Shown: piece by piece, positions 23,872 through 35,979 of the stretch
Numbering within the stretch: the stretch's first letter is position 1
How the letters are laid out: every line of letters starts with the position of its first letter
Assembly (NCBI RefSeq): GCF_032854445.1
Contig: NC_088297.1
Location: 27,397,915 to 27,461,914 of the forward strand
DNA length: 64,000 bases
Reading direction: 5' to 3'
Origin: Liolophura sinensis
Lineage: Eukaryota; Mollusca; Polyplacophora; Chitonida; Chitonidae
Translations under genes and position numbers: made by a program
The notes under the pieces: generated by a model
Told to the model about the DNA's origin: nothing
Database searches by the model: none
The model's input: only the letters and a program-made list of their open reading frames with translations

Positions 23872-24150
23872 TTAAAATATGCCGTCTTTATTATAACACA
23901 TTATAATACAAACCTTTCTCATACGAGGCATGTTTAGGCAGGTGTTTAGTTTACAGGCCCTAATCTAAGTTATACATGTATATCCATGTCTGAAAGATTG
24001 AAGTGCCGGATCAATATACTTGTACCGTAGGTCATCCATGGCTGATCACATGATCTGTTGGAAGAGTTCCACAGGTGGGTCGGAGTGGTTGGCATAGCAT
24101 GGAGCTGTTGGAGCTGCTCCACTCGACTTTACAAGCCGACGTTTTGCTCC
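23872..24150 (-). pseudogene. Inverted, diverged fragment of the RNA-binding gene (exon 9 and downstream) joined to a piece of TIR
   Basis: Read on the minus strand, the segment contains CAAAACGTCGGCTTGTAAAG, an inner-TIR string (24,118-24,150). It is followed by sequence matching about 43,785-43,998: CCGACCCACC, CCAACAGATCATGTGA, GCCATGGAT, then AGATTGAAGTGCC (antisense), TTAGATTAGGGCCTG and AAACACCTGCCTAAACA, ending near AATAAAGACGGCATATT. There are many substitutions and several indels (roughly 80% identity by eye), and the exon-9 frame is broken. The fusion of TIR and cargo sequence suggests the remnant of another element copy, or an internal rearrangement. Confidence 0.75.
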
Positions 24151-24645
24151 TTGTCGCGCTCATTGGTCTGTCATGTCCCTCGCTCATTGGACGTCGCAGT
24201 GCGAAGGTTTGCCTGGAACATGATAAGCTGTTCTAGAAGACAATGCAGAAGCTAGAACCACGCGAAAACAAAATTTGTTTTTTCTATTTTTGAATATTAC
24301 ACAGGACAATGCCTGTTGTCAAATCGATGTCAGCGATAGTAGATTGGATTTGGGTCATTTTCAACCACCCAGATAGCCTTAGTGTTTTTTGCAGAACTCA
24401 TGTGATGTTTTTTTTTGTACAACATAACGCTAGACATGCAGGCCGTCGACTAAAACTGACATTTATCATACGAGCATGCAGTATAAAGACATGCCGTATT
24501 TCGTTCAGTAGTATACAGAATAGGAGTTCTGGCACACCCTCCCCCTGGGCCCTCCCCAGAACAAAATAGAGGCCCCCAGCCCCTTCTCATGTTCTATTAG
24601 ACATACCAATTGCACCAGGTATACGTCGATAAATTCAACAACAAC

Positions 24646-24924
24646 ATGCCAAAGGGTAGCAATAATTGCCAGTGGCTTCTCATCGGTTCCACGGGGCTCC
24701 GTGGTAAAAGTTGTCTGTGGGAGTACTGCGGGGTTCACCTAGCCCGTCTGCGGAAGAGTCCTGGCACCCAGCCATGTATTAGCTGTAGCCGGGGTGTTAA
24801 AAACCGATTTCGGCTTTGCGGGGACTGCGGATACAATAATGTCCAGACGTGTGAAAGGCAGCGGAGGCGCAAGGCTTTCTTGGACGAGTTCAAACGGCTG
24901 GCGGCTATCAAAATTCCCTATTAG
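24646..24924 (+). CDS. Polinton-associated zinc-ribbon ORF, copy 1
   Basis: The 92-residue product has CISC and CGDC pairs spaced like a zinc ribbon, after a stretch reading WLLIGSTGLRGKSCL, which looks like a P-loop but does not match the Walker A spacing. A basic C-terminus follows (RQRRRKAFLDEFKRLAAI). I took the ATG at 24,646 because the homologue at 51,769 starts at the same place; an in-frame ATG exists upstream. In both copies it lies directly before the polymerase gene, which suggests a role in replication or expression. No function is known to me. The hAT insertion at 24,925 begins right after its stop codon. Confidence 0.6.
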   Translation: MPKGSNNCQWLLIGSTGLRGKSCLWEYCGVHLARLRKSPGTQPCISCSRGVKNRFRLCGDCGYNNVQTCERQRRRKAFLDEFKRLAAIKIPY

Positions 24925-26380
24925 CAGGGTTCGTACGCTGCCTTAATTTCCTTAAAAGTCTTTAATATTCGTTGTGTTTAATTAAGGACCTTAAAAACCT
25001 TAAAATTTGATAAAAGTGAGATCAGGGTCTTTAAAAGTCTTTAAAAATTATAAACTGCAACCAGTGAAAAAAATTATTGCTGAGTAATTAATATTACAAG
25101 CTAACAATTAAGAATCATCCACGAAAATCATACGGTTAGACACCATATTTCAGAAACCCCATTTGAGCCCCTTCACACGAAAATTGCCGAGTGTTGCAGA
25201 TTGTAATATCGGAAACAGAACCACATCATAAGTAGTCATTGAAAAAGCTGGTTTCCGAAACCGGAAATTGCGCGGGTTCTCAGGAAAGTTTTCTGACGGG
25301 ATTGGTTTGAATCGAGGAAGCCGTAGTATGTGAACTTGCTAACAATGTTAAACATGCCTGGCTATTGTTTGTTCCACGAAATATGGCTGGAAAACAGTGA
25401 ATATGTCGGGTGGTTGGAAAAAGATCCAGATAAACACAAGGCGAGATGTAAAGTTTGTGTCAAATCATTTGGCCTGGGCACAATGGGGGAAGCAGCATTA
25501 CGAGTCCACATGTCTGGCAAAAAGCACATTGCTCTGATGCGCAGTAAAATGTCCTTGCGGACCCCATCCATAACGGATTTTATTAGTTCCCAGAGGCCAA
25601 CAGATGAGGCAGGTAGCAGTCAACCTTCTGCAGCTGCTGGTCCGTCACGGCCGATGCCACAACAACAACAACAACAACAAGGTAATGTGTGGTCCATGCT
25701 GGTTATATTTCGAATCAGGGGGGACAACTTATGACAAACTTGATGTAAATACATGAGTAGTCCCCCCTTAATAATACAGTTTCACATAACAACTATACGT
25801 TAATATTATAAACAGTTCTGGGTTCTGCATGCCCTGTATTTGTGCACAGTAGCAAATTTGTATTATTCAGGGAAGGCACCATCGAATTAAGTTTGTCAAT
25901 AGTTGTTCCCTTCCTCTTTTTTGTTTTTCAGTATCTATCTAATATTTCAGATTTTAATGGAAGAGAAAGAAAATCATTAACAGGTTGTAATTATTTTTAA
26001 ATTCATGTTTTTCAAATCGACCAATCAGCTCAACATTAACATCATTTGTGGAGAGAGAGGAGACTGTCAAAGCAGAGATCATATGCAGGGTTTTACCTGG
26101 CTGTAATTTTTGTGGGGTCCAATGGACCCCATTCAGAAAAAAAGTGGGGTCCCACATACCATAATGGGGGTCCAATGAATTTTTAATATATAAATGACCT
26201 ATAAAAACACATATATATATATATTAATGACCTTTGTGATCTGTTTATTTTTTTCAATGTTACAAAGACTTTTTCTCTATCATGAAAGTCAAACTCTCAA
26301 TTTATGTTATGATTATCACTTATATAGTCACTGAGTGGCCTTGAGTGACAGTCTGACTAACTGTACACTGAGAGAACTTA

Positions 26381-28523
26381 TTAATGAGGAAGTCTTTTTT
26401 TCATGTCAGTGAAAATTTTGGCTGCTCTGGCAAAGTCAAAGTGCTCCACACTGCCACCATTCAGTTTGATAAACATCAGCCTGTTTAGACGTTCTGGGGT
26501 TATCCGGTTCCTGGATTTGTTCTTGATTGCATTTTGGATGGAAAATCCCCTCTCACATGGGGCAGAGGAAACTGGAAGCACCAATGCAATTTTGCCATGT
26601 AACACAAAGTCAGGAAACTCTTCATTGAACTCTCTGATCAACACTTTCACAAAAGCTTCAAATGAAAGCACTTGGTATGACTTAACTAAGTGTTTGAACT
26701 GTAGAAAGCTAGCTTCCATTCTCTCTTTGTTAACAAGCTCTTGGTAAAACTCTACTAACACACCAAACCGCCATAATCTAAGAGGTTAAGGTCACTAGGG
26801 TATCGCCCTGGGTTGAACAGGACATCAAAACATTCAAGCTTGTCTAACATGTCACTGGGAAACCTGTCATCAAGGTTACTGCTGAGCTTATCCAGGTAGG
26901 TATTTCTGATATCATTAAACCTTTGCCTGAGAATGTTATTATCTGTAACATTCACATCATGGTACTTGGCGGCCTCTCCTGTTGTTGGCATCTCACCCAA
27001 AGCATTGAGGACTTCCGTAACCTTGCTGGACCCTTTTCTCATGTCAGTCAATGTGTTCTTGGCAGAAGTAACACTGTGTTTGATATGAGAAAGGTTGACG
27101 GCATCTTTCTGGAACGTAAGACTTAGAATTCCAATGGCTGTTAAAATGTCAATGAGGAGGGCTGTGAACAACAGGAACAATGAATTGCCAATAAATTTCG
27201 ATAGTCCTACTGCTTTCGGTGATTTTTCCGCATCAAGGGAGAGCATAATGGCACAATAACTGTCTAGAATCATTTTCACAGCAGACTCAATAGAAAGCCA
27301 ACGAACAGATGTGGGTTGCACGATTTGTTTTGCCTTGCCGTTAAGAACAGTTTGTAGCTGTCTTAGCTTATCGTATCTGACAGAAGAATCCCTGTAAAAC
27401 TGATAGAGTGAGTGGATCATGGCGTGATAGTTCTTGCAATACTCAATCGACTTTCCTGCCTGGGATACAGCTAAATTCAAACGGTGAGCCACGCAGTGGA
27501 TATGGACAATATTCTTATTTCGACGGCCCAGTTTTGCGCCGAGCCCATTGTGACGACCAGTCATTACAGCCGCTCCGTCAGTTCCCAGACCAAGGACTTT
27601 CTGCATGTCATCCTGGCAAATGTTTTTCCTTTCCAAAACTAAGATAATGGCAGTTTCAATACCAGCAGCGGTACCGTCTGTTATACGTTCATTGCCTATA
27701 AACGACACATGCACTTCTCCATTGTCAATGTATCTAACATAAATGGCATTTTTTTTTCCACTGATACATCACAGGTCTCGTCCAACATTATGCCAGTGAA
27801 GTCACTTGCCTGTAATTTGTCAAGAATGCTTTCCTCCACGACTTGTTCTATACACTCCTCCATATCGGAGACAATTTGCGGCCGTTTGTAGTACTGCTTC
27901 ACTTTTACACCATTCAAAACTTGCAAGTCCATTAGGTCTCGAAAATTATCAGCGGCAATGTTATTTTTGGCCATCACAAAAACAGTTCTTAGCTGAATCA
28001 TTTCGCTGTTCATTTTTTCGTCGTACGTATTTTGGCTGACTTCGCGAACTTTTTTCATGGCCGCATCTGTGTGAGAGCGCATATGTAAAATCTTTACAGC
28101 CTCGATGTGTTGTTTAGAATCTTGATGGCGGGACAATGCACTGAGTTGATAGTTACAACAGCCCTGGTTTGTTGCGAAGGAATAGTCAAAATTTGCACTT
28201 TTACAAGTGTTACATATCATACCCGAGGCCTGGGATTCGGAGTTGGCCCTACTCAACCATGGAAATTTCATTTGCCATTCGGTTTGAAACGATCGAGTGC
28301 GAGCCCGTTTAGGTGCCGATACCGCGTCTGTTTCAGTGTGTGAAGTTTTTTCAGCTTCAGCCGGCTCAGGTGATTCAGAATCACGCATGACAACAGTGTG
28401 GCTAGACTCGGATCCACCGCCGAAAAACTTTGACAACTTGGACTGTTTGCTCATGATTTGCTTTGAATGATAGCCCATTTGCTCAGCGGACCGCTTACAC
28501 TTTGCAGCGCGTGCCGTGTGCAT
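26381..28523 (-). pseudogene. hAT-2 transposase (ZNF862/KIAA1586-like), two frameshifts
   Basis: Three overlapping minus-strand frames make up one gene: 28,523-27,696, 27,714-26,755 and 26,761-26,381. The N-terminal part has a zinc finger (CNTC ... HQDSKQH) and LDETCDVS. The middle has GLGTDGAAVMTG, HCVAHRLNLA and SVRWLS. The C-terminus has APCERGFSIQN, the hAT dimerisation motif. The first frame break coincides with a run of nine T (A on the coding strand) near 27,750 and the second lies near 26,757. Family knowledge: this type has repeatedly been domesticated in vertebrates. This copy looks recently dead, with no internal stops besides the two shifts. Confidence 0.85.
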
Positions 28524-28784
28524 TGAAGCAGTGCGTCAATTCATTGATCCCCCTCTAGCAGCATACGTCACAATTGTAGGCCACGCATGCTATTTTTAGC
28601 GCTGGATGTGCCATGTTGCTACCGTAGAACACGTGGATGCTGGTTTATGAAAATAACTGGATACATGAATTATTTTAGTGACTAAATCAGCTTCCATGGG
28701 CACTTGGATGTGGTTGTAAATTTTGGGGGGTTTTTTTGTTGCGTCCCATGGGACCCCTGCCGATGCATTTTTTGCGTCCAAGTC

Positions 28785-28815
28785 AAAAAACACGCGTCAG
28801 AGACGCGTGTTTTTT
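28785..28815. repeat. Perfect 13-bp hairpin near the hAT-2 right end
   Basis: AAAAAACACGCGT, a CAGAG loop, then ACGCGTGTTTTTT. It sits 18 bp inside the right end and may be a subterminal transposase-binding or fold-back structure. Confidence 0.8.
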
Positions 28816-31149
28816 GCGTCCGGTAAATCCCTGATATGGACGCTTCACACTGTACAACATCACCATTCCTACAAATCCAACGAAGGGATTCAAGCTGTTT
28901 TCAAAACCGTGTTTCCAGATAGTGAAATTGCGAAACGATTTACATGTGGTGAGAAGAAAACAGCATATTTGTGTTGTTTTGGACTTGCTCCACATTTCAA
29001 ATCCTTGTTGGAAAGTCGTGTAAAACAAGAACAATTTGTGCTCTGCTTCGATGAAAGCCTCAATAAGGTAACAAAGAATGAGCAGCTTGACCTACATGTA
29101 AGATTTTGGGACACAAATTGTGTTTCCACTAGATATCTGGGATCACAGTTCTTGGGCCATACAAATGCTGAAGCCCTACTTGAGAGTGTGTGTGAAGATC
29201 TTGAGAGGATGAATCTTTCAAATTTACAACAGGTATCAATGGATGGGCCATCCGTAAATTGGAAACTTTTTGATATGCTCCAAGACAAGGTTGAAAAAGA
29301 CACTGGAAACAAATTTCTGAACATTGGCAGTTGTGGACTTCATGTTATCCACGGTGCCCTGAAAGATGGGTTCTTTAAATCTGACAATGGTGTTCACAAT
29401 TTCCTTTCATCTTTGTACTGGCTGTTTAAAGATTCCCCTGCACGACGAGAAGACTTCTCAAAACTGACAGGTTCCAACACATTTCCGTTGATGTTTTGTA
29501 AGCACAGGTGGGTGGAAAATGTCCCTGTTGCTGAAAGAGCATTGGAGATGTTCGACAATGTGAAAATGTTTGTTAAGGCAGATCAAGACAAAAAGTGAAA
29601 GACCCTGGGACAAAGTCATTTCAAACTGTGCAGGAAGGATGTCAGAATGTTTTGCTTTATGCAAATATCCATATGTTCCTGACAGTAAGCAAACTGCTGA
29701 CACCATTCCAGACCATGTATCAAGCAGAAAGACCACTGCTACCCTTCATGTCAGATGACCTCTCCTACTTGCTAAAAAGCCTGCTTCAGTCAGTGATCAA
29801 AGCAGATGTTCTAAAAGAAATTGATACCCCACTTAAACTAATTAAGCTTGATGTAAGAGACAAAAAGCTGTGGAAAGAAGTATCAGCAGTAGATCTCGGG
29901 TTTTCAGCAGAAAATGAAGTAAAGCGGTTGCATTCAAAGAAGAAAATTTCAGATCGTCAACTCATTGAGCTGCGACAGGGTCACCGTGAAGCATTACTTC
30001 GCGTTGTCGAGAAACTTCAAAACAAATCACTATTGAGGTACACTCTTGTTCGTAACATGAAGTGTTTAGATCCGAGACAGATGGTTCTGGACAAATCTGG
30101 CTGTGTAGCAAAGATAAAGAGACTGTTAAAGTGTCTGGTGGACAGTAAGAAAATCATTGAGTCAAATTGTGATGATGTGATTAGAGAGTACCAAGAGTTC
30201 TTGGATCAAGAAGTTCCAATGGCAGAGGCAAGCTTTAGTGAATTTAATCCAAAGCTTGATACCCAGAGAGGTGATGTTTTTTTGCATGACCATCTTGCCC
30301 ACAAAGCCAAAAAGTTATGGCGAGTTGTCAAAAGCCTTCTTATTTTGTCACATGGCCAGGCAAGTGTGGAGCAGGGATTCTCTGTGAATAAAGAAGTTGC
30401 AACAGACAACTTGCAAGAAAGATCTTTCGTGGCTCAGAGAATAGTCCTTGATCACCTCTCAGCAGTTGGTGGTATTTCAGGTGTAAACCTTACAAAGCCT
30501 CTAGTGCTTGCTGTAGGTAGTGCAAGGCAGAAGTATATGGCCCACCTAGATGATGTGAAAAGACAGAAAGAATCACATAAACAAGCACAGAAAAGAAAGT
30601 CAACAATGGACCAGTTAGAGGAATTGAAAATGAAGAAAAGGAGAATCGAACAGAACATAGCAGGTTTATACAAGTCATCAGAAGAGTTTTCAGAGAGGGC
30701 AGAGGCAACAGGGGACATTACCTATGTGGCAAGAGCCAACAGCCTCAGGAGAAGTGCTAAGGAGAAATCCAACAGTATTACAGATATTGACAGAGAAATA
30801 GAGGAAATCCTGAAAAATCTTAAGAATTAGGCTACAGGCATCTGAAATTTTAGAGACTTTAGTGAGTTATCTAAACTGAGTGAGACCTAATGGACCTCAT
30901 TAAAACTGTGCTCTAAACCATTATCTGAACACGTACTGTGTGATTGAACGTCTTGTTTTATTGCCTGTTACCTTAATGTGTGTTTGCCTAAATTGGCATT
31001 TGAGATTTGAAATGTGTTCAGTTATCTTAACTGACTCATTCAACATTAAAATCTGTGTCTGCTGGAATTTGTCCCAATTAAAAGTGTTACAATTTAACTC
31101 TCTGGCTTGCTTCGTATTCAGTATGGTCGCTGATGGTGTAGCTATCTCG

Positions 31150-31500
31150 AATATAGGTGCTTGTCCATCAACCTGAGGCTGCACGAGCGTGGTTTCAATA
31201 CCTGTGTCAAGGGATTTTCATGATCCTCATGCTTTCACTGTGTGAGGCCTTGATCGCAATATGCAGTCGGTGTTGCTATTTATATGGCTTTACATGGATG
31301 TTGTGACTTCCGTTCGCATTAAGTTCATTACAGATCGCATGCAGTTCATCAATATGTCGAGTCAGTCATACAAGTTCAGCTGGTATAACTCACTAAAGGT
31401 CGCTGGTTTACCACGGGTACTCTGCCTTCCTCCAGCCGCAATACACTAGTCGCCATCATAGAAGTGAAAAATTCTTTGTGTGGTGTAAGACAAAGATTAA
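31150..31500 (+). repeat. SINE-2 copy inside hAT-1
   Basis: A tRNA-like head (GTGGTTTCAATACCTGTG) is followed after ~200 bp by the family tail (GGTCGCTGGTTTACCACGGG, ATAGAAGTGAAAAATTCT). Confidence 0.55.
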
Positions 31501-31674
31501 ATGAATAGATCTTTACAAACAACTTGATGAAATTGGTCTTTAATTTTGGAGAATGACAGCCTTAAAAGTCTTTAAAAAGTCTTTAATTTTCATAATACCT
31601 AAGGTGTACGAACCCTGTATTAGAGAATCACTGTCAATAGGTATAACGATGATGTTGGTATAACAGTGCGTACA

Positions 31675-34600
31675 ATGAAACATCATCAAAAAGCACAAGC
31701 ACTACGGGAGGAGTTTGAGACGCTCCTAGGTGTGCGGCCGAAGTACCCACGGTCCCGCATTGCCTTGGAAGAACTGCAGGGGATCCTCGACAGGTATAAA
31801 ACGGCTGTGGCTGAGTTGAAGCGGCTGCAAGACAGCAAGAACTCCCGAAGTAACGAGGAGTTGAAGCAAGACGTCAGTAACGAGGAGTTAAAGCAAGACG
31901 TTAAGAACCTCATCAGTAACGAGGAATTGGATGAATTGCTAGGCGAAAAGAAACTAGAATTCATTAACACCGACAGGGTTATAAGGAATCTCCTCCGGGT
32001 CTGGCAGATGAATGTACCCGAAGGCGTTTGGACGGACTCACTAGCCTTCTTAGAAGAAGTTCGAGCTATTATTCGCCAGAAGCTAGAAGAAGAGATCCTA
32101 GCACTCAACGGGGTTCAATTCCAACTAGGCCTCAGGGTTCAGTTGCAAAAGAGCAACGCCGATGGCAGTGAAGAGTATACCAGCCCAGTACTACACAACA
32201 AACAGGAGGCCCTCTTAGAGGCCGGTGACATTGACGGGGCTCTAGAAAAGGCCTTCCCCACCATCCAGGAGGTGCTAGAAAAATGGACACAGCGAGAGTC
32301 AGGGTGGGTTGTCAATAGCGTGCAAACACTCTGGCTTGACATTGCAAGGTATCAGCCACTGAGAGGCGGGTCCTACATCCCCCTACCCGCAGCTGTGAGT
32401 AACAAGAAAGCAGTCATCGGTGTGAAGAACAAAGACGACGACTGCCTCAGATGGGCACTCCGGTCTACCTTATTTCCAGCCGCCGGGCACCCTCAGAGAC
32501 CAACAAAGTACCCCACCAATGATGGTCTTGACTTTGGGGGGATCGACACCCCCACGCCCATCTCTCAGATCCCTAAAGTGGAGTAAAAGAACGACCTCGC
32601 CATCAACGTGTTCGGGTGGGACAAGGGCGTGATCGTGCACCGCCTCAGCAAGAAGCCCGGCGACATGCCGCGAATCAATCTGCTGCTGATTGATCATGCA
32701 GAAATGTGTCAACCAGTCAATGCCGTTTTAACTCTGTTGAGGTTGACGGCCGCTGCCAAACTCCTCACCTCGTTTTTTGACAGCATGATATCGGCTAAGC
32801 ATCTGCGGGAGAATATTGACTATAAGTATTTTGTTCAGTCTTAACATTGAAGGCAGTTATACTGAATTTAGTGTCTTTAAAGATATAACTGTGAAGAAAC
32901 TACTGGTTAACAAAACTTCGCCCTGTTTGTGCAGAAAAAAATGTATCTTTGTATGGCAGAGGAATAGTTTGTTTTCTGTCGGACACTCACACGAGGGCCG
33001 AATGACTGTTTACAAAAATGGCGTCCCGTGGGAAATGCATATCGAAAAGGTCCATTGCTCTTTGGGAGGACGATTTAAAATCAAATTTTGAATTTACGTT
33101 GGATGATGGAGGAGAGAAAGTAGTGGCTGTAACATGCAGTCTGCTTACATTTATGTTGTTATTTGAGTGCCTCTGTTCCTAATGAATAAATCTGTTGAAA
33201 TTTTCAACACTGGTTTTAACATCAAACTAAAAAACGCAACTTTGTATCATCAGTTAATAAGGTTTTCTCATATGTTTATCATATGCTGAATTATGGTATT
33301 CATTTATTGTGTCCTGTTGCCGGATTGTTAGATGGCACTTGTGACAAGGGCTCGCCATCAATAAAAGTCGATTTAGGTTAATTTGTCACCAAACCGTTTG
33401 TGTTTAAAGTTTTGATAAATCTAAATATTAAAAGAGTTAAACTGAATTTTAGTTGTTTCTTACATGTATATACATTTATTTTGAGAATTTTCGTTTTGAC
33501 TCTTTAGGCTCTCGCAAATGGCAGTAGTGGGAGTCCACCTGGACTCTCGCGTCTCCGCACGAAATTCTGACCCTGGAACGCCCCGTGGAATACAGAGGCC
33601 CTAATGCGACAGAACACTTCCTCAGAGCTCTCCAACAGGAGGAGCGGGAAATCAAAAATGTTCTAGCCAACCTTATACCCATGAATATGACTCCCCAGGA
33701 CTGGCAGGCCCACAACAATGTGTGTGAGAAGCCTCTAGGCGCCGATTCTGTGCGCGATCACTGCCATATCACCGGCAAGTACAGAGGCGCGGCCCATAAC
33801 GCATGCAACCTAAAGTTGCGGCTGGGTCCCAAGACAGCCATACCAGTAGTCTTCCACAACCTACGGGGCTACGACGGGCACCTCCTGATGCAGGCCATAA
33901 AGTAAGGCGGAGGGCCGCATCTCCTGCATCCCCAACAGCACGGAAAAGTACATCTCCTTCTCACTGGGGCAGCTCCACTTCATCGACAGCATTCAATTCT
34001 TACCGACTTCCCTTGACAACCTGGTAGAGGCCAACAAACCGGAGGCTTTCCACATCACAGCCCGGTATGAGCCCGCCGAAGAAAAATGAAAGGTACTCAT
34101 GCGTAAGGGTGTCTACCCCTGTGAGTATATGGACTCCTGGGAGCGCTTCGACGAGTCAAGCCTCCAACCCAAAGAGGCTTTCTACAGTAATCTCAAAGTC
34201 AGAGGCATTAGCGATGAAGACTACATCCACGCTCAACAGGTATGGAAGGTATTTGACTGCACCAATCTGGGAGACTACACAGGCCTTTACTGCCGCACAG
34301 ACGTGCTCCTGTAGGCCGATGTGTTTGAGGCCTTCCGGAAGACTTGTTTACGGCAGTATGGATTGGACCCTGCACACTACTTTACGAGCCCAGGTCTCTC
34401 GTGGGATGTGCTGTTCAAGAAGACCGGGGTAGAGCTGGAGCTGTTGACAGACTACAACCAACATCTCTTCATTGAGAAGGGGTTGCGCGGAGGTATCTTC
34501 ATGGTAAGTAAGCGATACGCCAAAGCCAATAATCCGCAGGTGGAGGGATACAACCCAGAAAGTCCAAACAGCTACATCCAATACCTAGACGCCAATACCT

Positions 34601-35752
34601 TCCAATGGGCGGCTTCCAGTGGGTAGATGACGCACGGCGTCTCGGCGAAACGATTGCTACCCACCCCCACGACAGTCCTTCAGGTTACATCCTCGAGGTT
34701 GACCTAGAGTATCCGGCCGGCCTACATAACTCACATAACTGGTGGTCCAGAAGGAGTGGATGTCAGACTATCAGCACGGCCTTCTCGGTAGGTCTACCGA
34801 GGTCGAAAAGCTGGTCCCCAACCTCCGCAACAAGGAACGGTACGTCCTGCACTACCGGAACCTACAGCTGTATCTATCTCTGGGAATGTTCACCGGGCCC
34901 TGAGATTTGCCCAGAGCCCTTGGATGGAACCCTATATCAGGATGAACACCAAGCTCCGAAAAACGGCAACGAGTAAATTCGAGAAGGACCTGTACAAGGT
35001 AATGAACAACTCGGTCTTCGGAAAAATCATGGAGAACCTTCGGAAGCGTGTGGATGTCAAGCTGGTATGCTCTGGAGAAGACGATAAGATCCGGCGCTTG
35101 ATAGCCAGCCCGAGCTTTGCACGGGCGAACATATTTGATGATGACCCCGTTTCAGATGCACAAGACCCGTCTAGTCCTAAACCGACCTATCTACGTGGGC
35201 ATGAGCATTCTAGATCTCTCCAAGCACCTGATGTATGACTTCTACTACAACCACATGAAGGCCCAGTACGGAGAGCGCTGCCAGCTCCTCTACGCTGACA
35301 CAAATAGTTTGCTACTCGAGATTAAGACTGAGGATGTTTATGGGGATATAGCTGAGAATGCAAACCTGTACGACACCTCAGATTACCCACAAGACCACCC
35401 CCTGCACAGCGTAGCAAATATGAAGGACAAGTGCGCGGGGCGGCAGATCGTCGAATGCATGAATCGTCTGCGCCCCAAGATGTACTCCATTCTGGAGGCA
35501 GGTGGAGCCAACATTAAGAAGGCCAAGGGCGTGAAAAAGGGAGTTGTGGAAAAGCGCACCCGCCATAAGCAGTACAAAGAGGCCCTCTTCGAGAAAAAGA
35601 TCTTCCAACGCAGTATGGACGTGCTGCGATCAGAGCGCCACCATATCTATGGGCAGCACCTGAATAAGGTCTCACTGTCCCCCTTCGATAGTAAGCGCTG
35701 GATAGCCGAAGATTGTGTCCACACTTTGGCTCACGGCCATGCGCCTCCTTGA
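31675..35752 (+). pseudogene. Protein-primed DNA polymerase B of Polinton copy 1, decayed
   Basis: A DNA polymerase of the Polinton/Maverick family that would copy the element from a terminal protein. The N-terminal part (31,675-32,586) is coiled-coil and hydrophilic, then a polymerase-associated region; it ends at a TAA (32,584) where the other copy has a sense codon. Then ~870 bp of foreign sequence replaces about 400 bp. Downstream pieces show an HNH/endonuclease-VII-like DHCHITGKYRG segment, LLMQAI, NSVFGK and the palm motif. Breaks include a shift near 33,900, a TAG at 34,312, a 31-bp deletion near 34,597 and further shifts. Palm motif C reads Y-A-D-T-N-S (35,291-35,308), so one catalytic Asp is changed. 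The C-terminal 211 codons to 35,752 are open. Confidence 0.85.
32691..33570. other. Foreign sequence replacing part of the copy-1 polymerase
   Basis: Both flanks match the other polymerase copy closely (to about 32,690, and again from CGCCCCGTGGAATACAGAGG near 33,574), but this stretch does not. It encodes short open segments on the plus strand, such as MASRGKCISKRSIALWEDD at 33,020, and a hydrophobic-rich segment ending DYKYFVQS. It may be a fragment of another transposon. No TIR or duplication seen. Confidence 0.55.
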
Positions 35753-35775
35753 CAGCAGGATGGGACTTCGAGGAA

Positions 35776-35979
35776 CTACCGTAGAAGCCCATCCGGGGGA
35801 AGTTGAGTATCAGGAGGCACTATAAGCAACTCCTCACGAACGAATCCCCGTCGCGAACCATCCGACGTATCGTCTAGATAGTACAGCACGGGTTCATTAG
35901 GCTTTGTGACAGAGCGCCCAAGCCGATATATCTCTAGAGACCAGACAGGGTCAGTCGCGCGACGGCGGTCGCCCTCCAA
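35776..35979 (-). CDS. Small Polinton ORF convergent with the polymerase
   Basis: A 67-residue hydrophilic product starting MEGDRRRATDPVWSLEIYRL and ending in a Pro-rich LPPDGLLR. It is convergent with the polymerase, 23 bp away. It overlaps the opposite-strand ORF that starts at 35,938. Function unknown; the intact frame in a decayed element gives moderate support. Confidence 0.45.
   Translation of the reverse strand: MEGDRRRATDPVWSLEIYRLGRSVTKPNEPVLYYLDDTSDGSRRGFVREELLIVPPDTQLPPDGLLR

Larger units (their letters stand above)
26086..28833 (-). mobile_element. Second hAT-type transposon (hAT-2), nested in hAT-1
   Basis: TIRs CAGGGTTTTACC at the left and GGTAAATCCCTG at the right. ATATG is duplicated at 26,081-26,085 and 28,834-28,838. 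Removing the element and one ATATG restores the reading of the hAT-1 exon across the junction, which confirms the boundaries. Length 2,748 bp. Confidence 0.88.
25345..30830 (+). pseudogene. hAT-1 transposase, spliced, interrupted and frameshifted
   Basis: Exon 1 (about 25,345-25,681) encodes a C2H2-like finger (ARCKVC ... HMSGKKH) and a Q-run, ending at CAAG|GTAATG. The second exon is split by hAT-2 at an ATATG duplication and resumes at 28,834; it holds CFDES and SMDGPSVNW, probable catalytic acidic positions, then CKHRWVEN. Near 29,592 a one-base shift in an A-run moves the frame to the 29,595-30,830 ORF, whose C-terminus has SHGQASVEQGFSVNKE, resembling the hAT dimerisation region, and a basic coiled-coil tail. 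DNA-cutting and joining enzyme of a cut-and-paste transposon; inactive here. The hAT assignment rests on these motifs and the TIRs. Confidence 0.75.
24925..31617 (+). mobile_element. hAT-type DNA transposon (hAT-1) inserted in Polinton copy 1
   Basis: TIRs CAGGGTTCGTAC at the left and GTACGAACCCTG at the right, with subterminal CTTAAAAGTCTTTAA motifs near both ends. TATTAG flanks both sides (24,919-24,924 and 31,618-31,623), a 6-bp target duplication. The uninterrupted target can be seen in the second Polinton at 52,042-52,047. It carries a decayed transposase gene and is itself interrupted by hAT-2. Confidence 0.85.

Noticed and set aside
24646-24924. Packaging ATPase call for the zinc-ribbon ORF
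   Set aside because: GSTGLRGKS resembles a P-loop, but the spacing is wrong and the protein is too short; no Walker B was seen.
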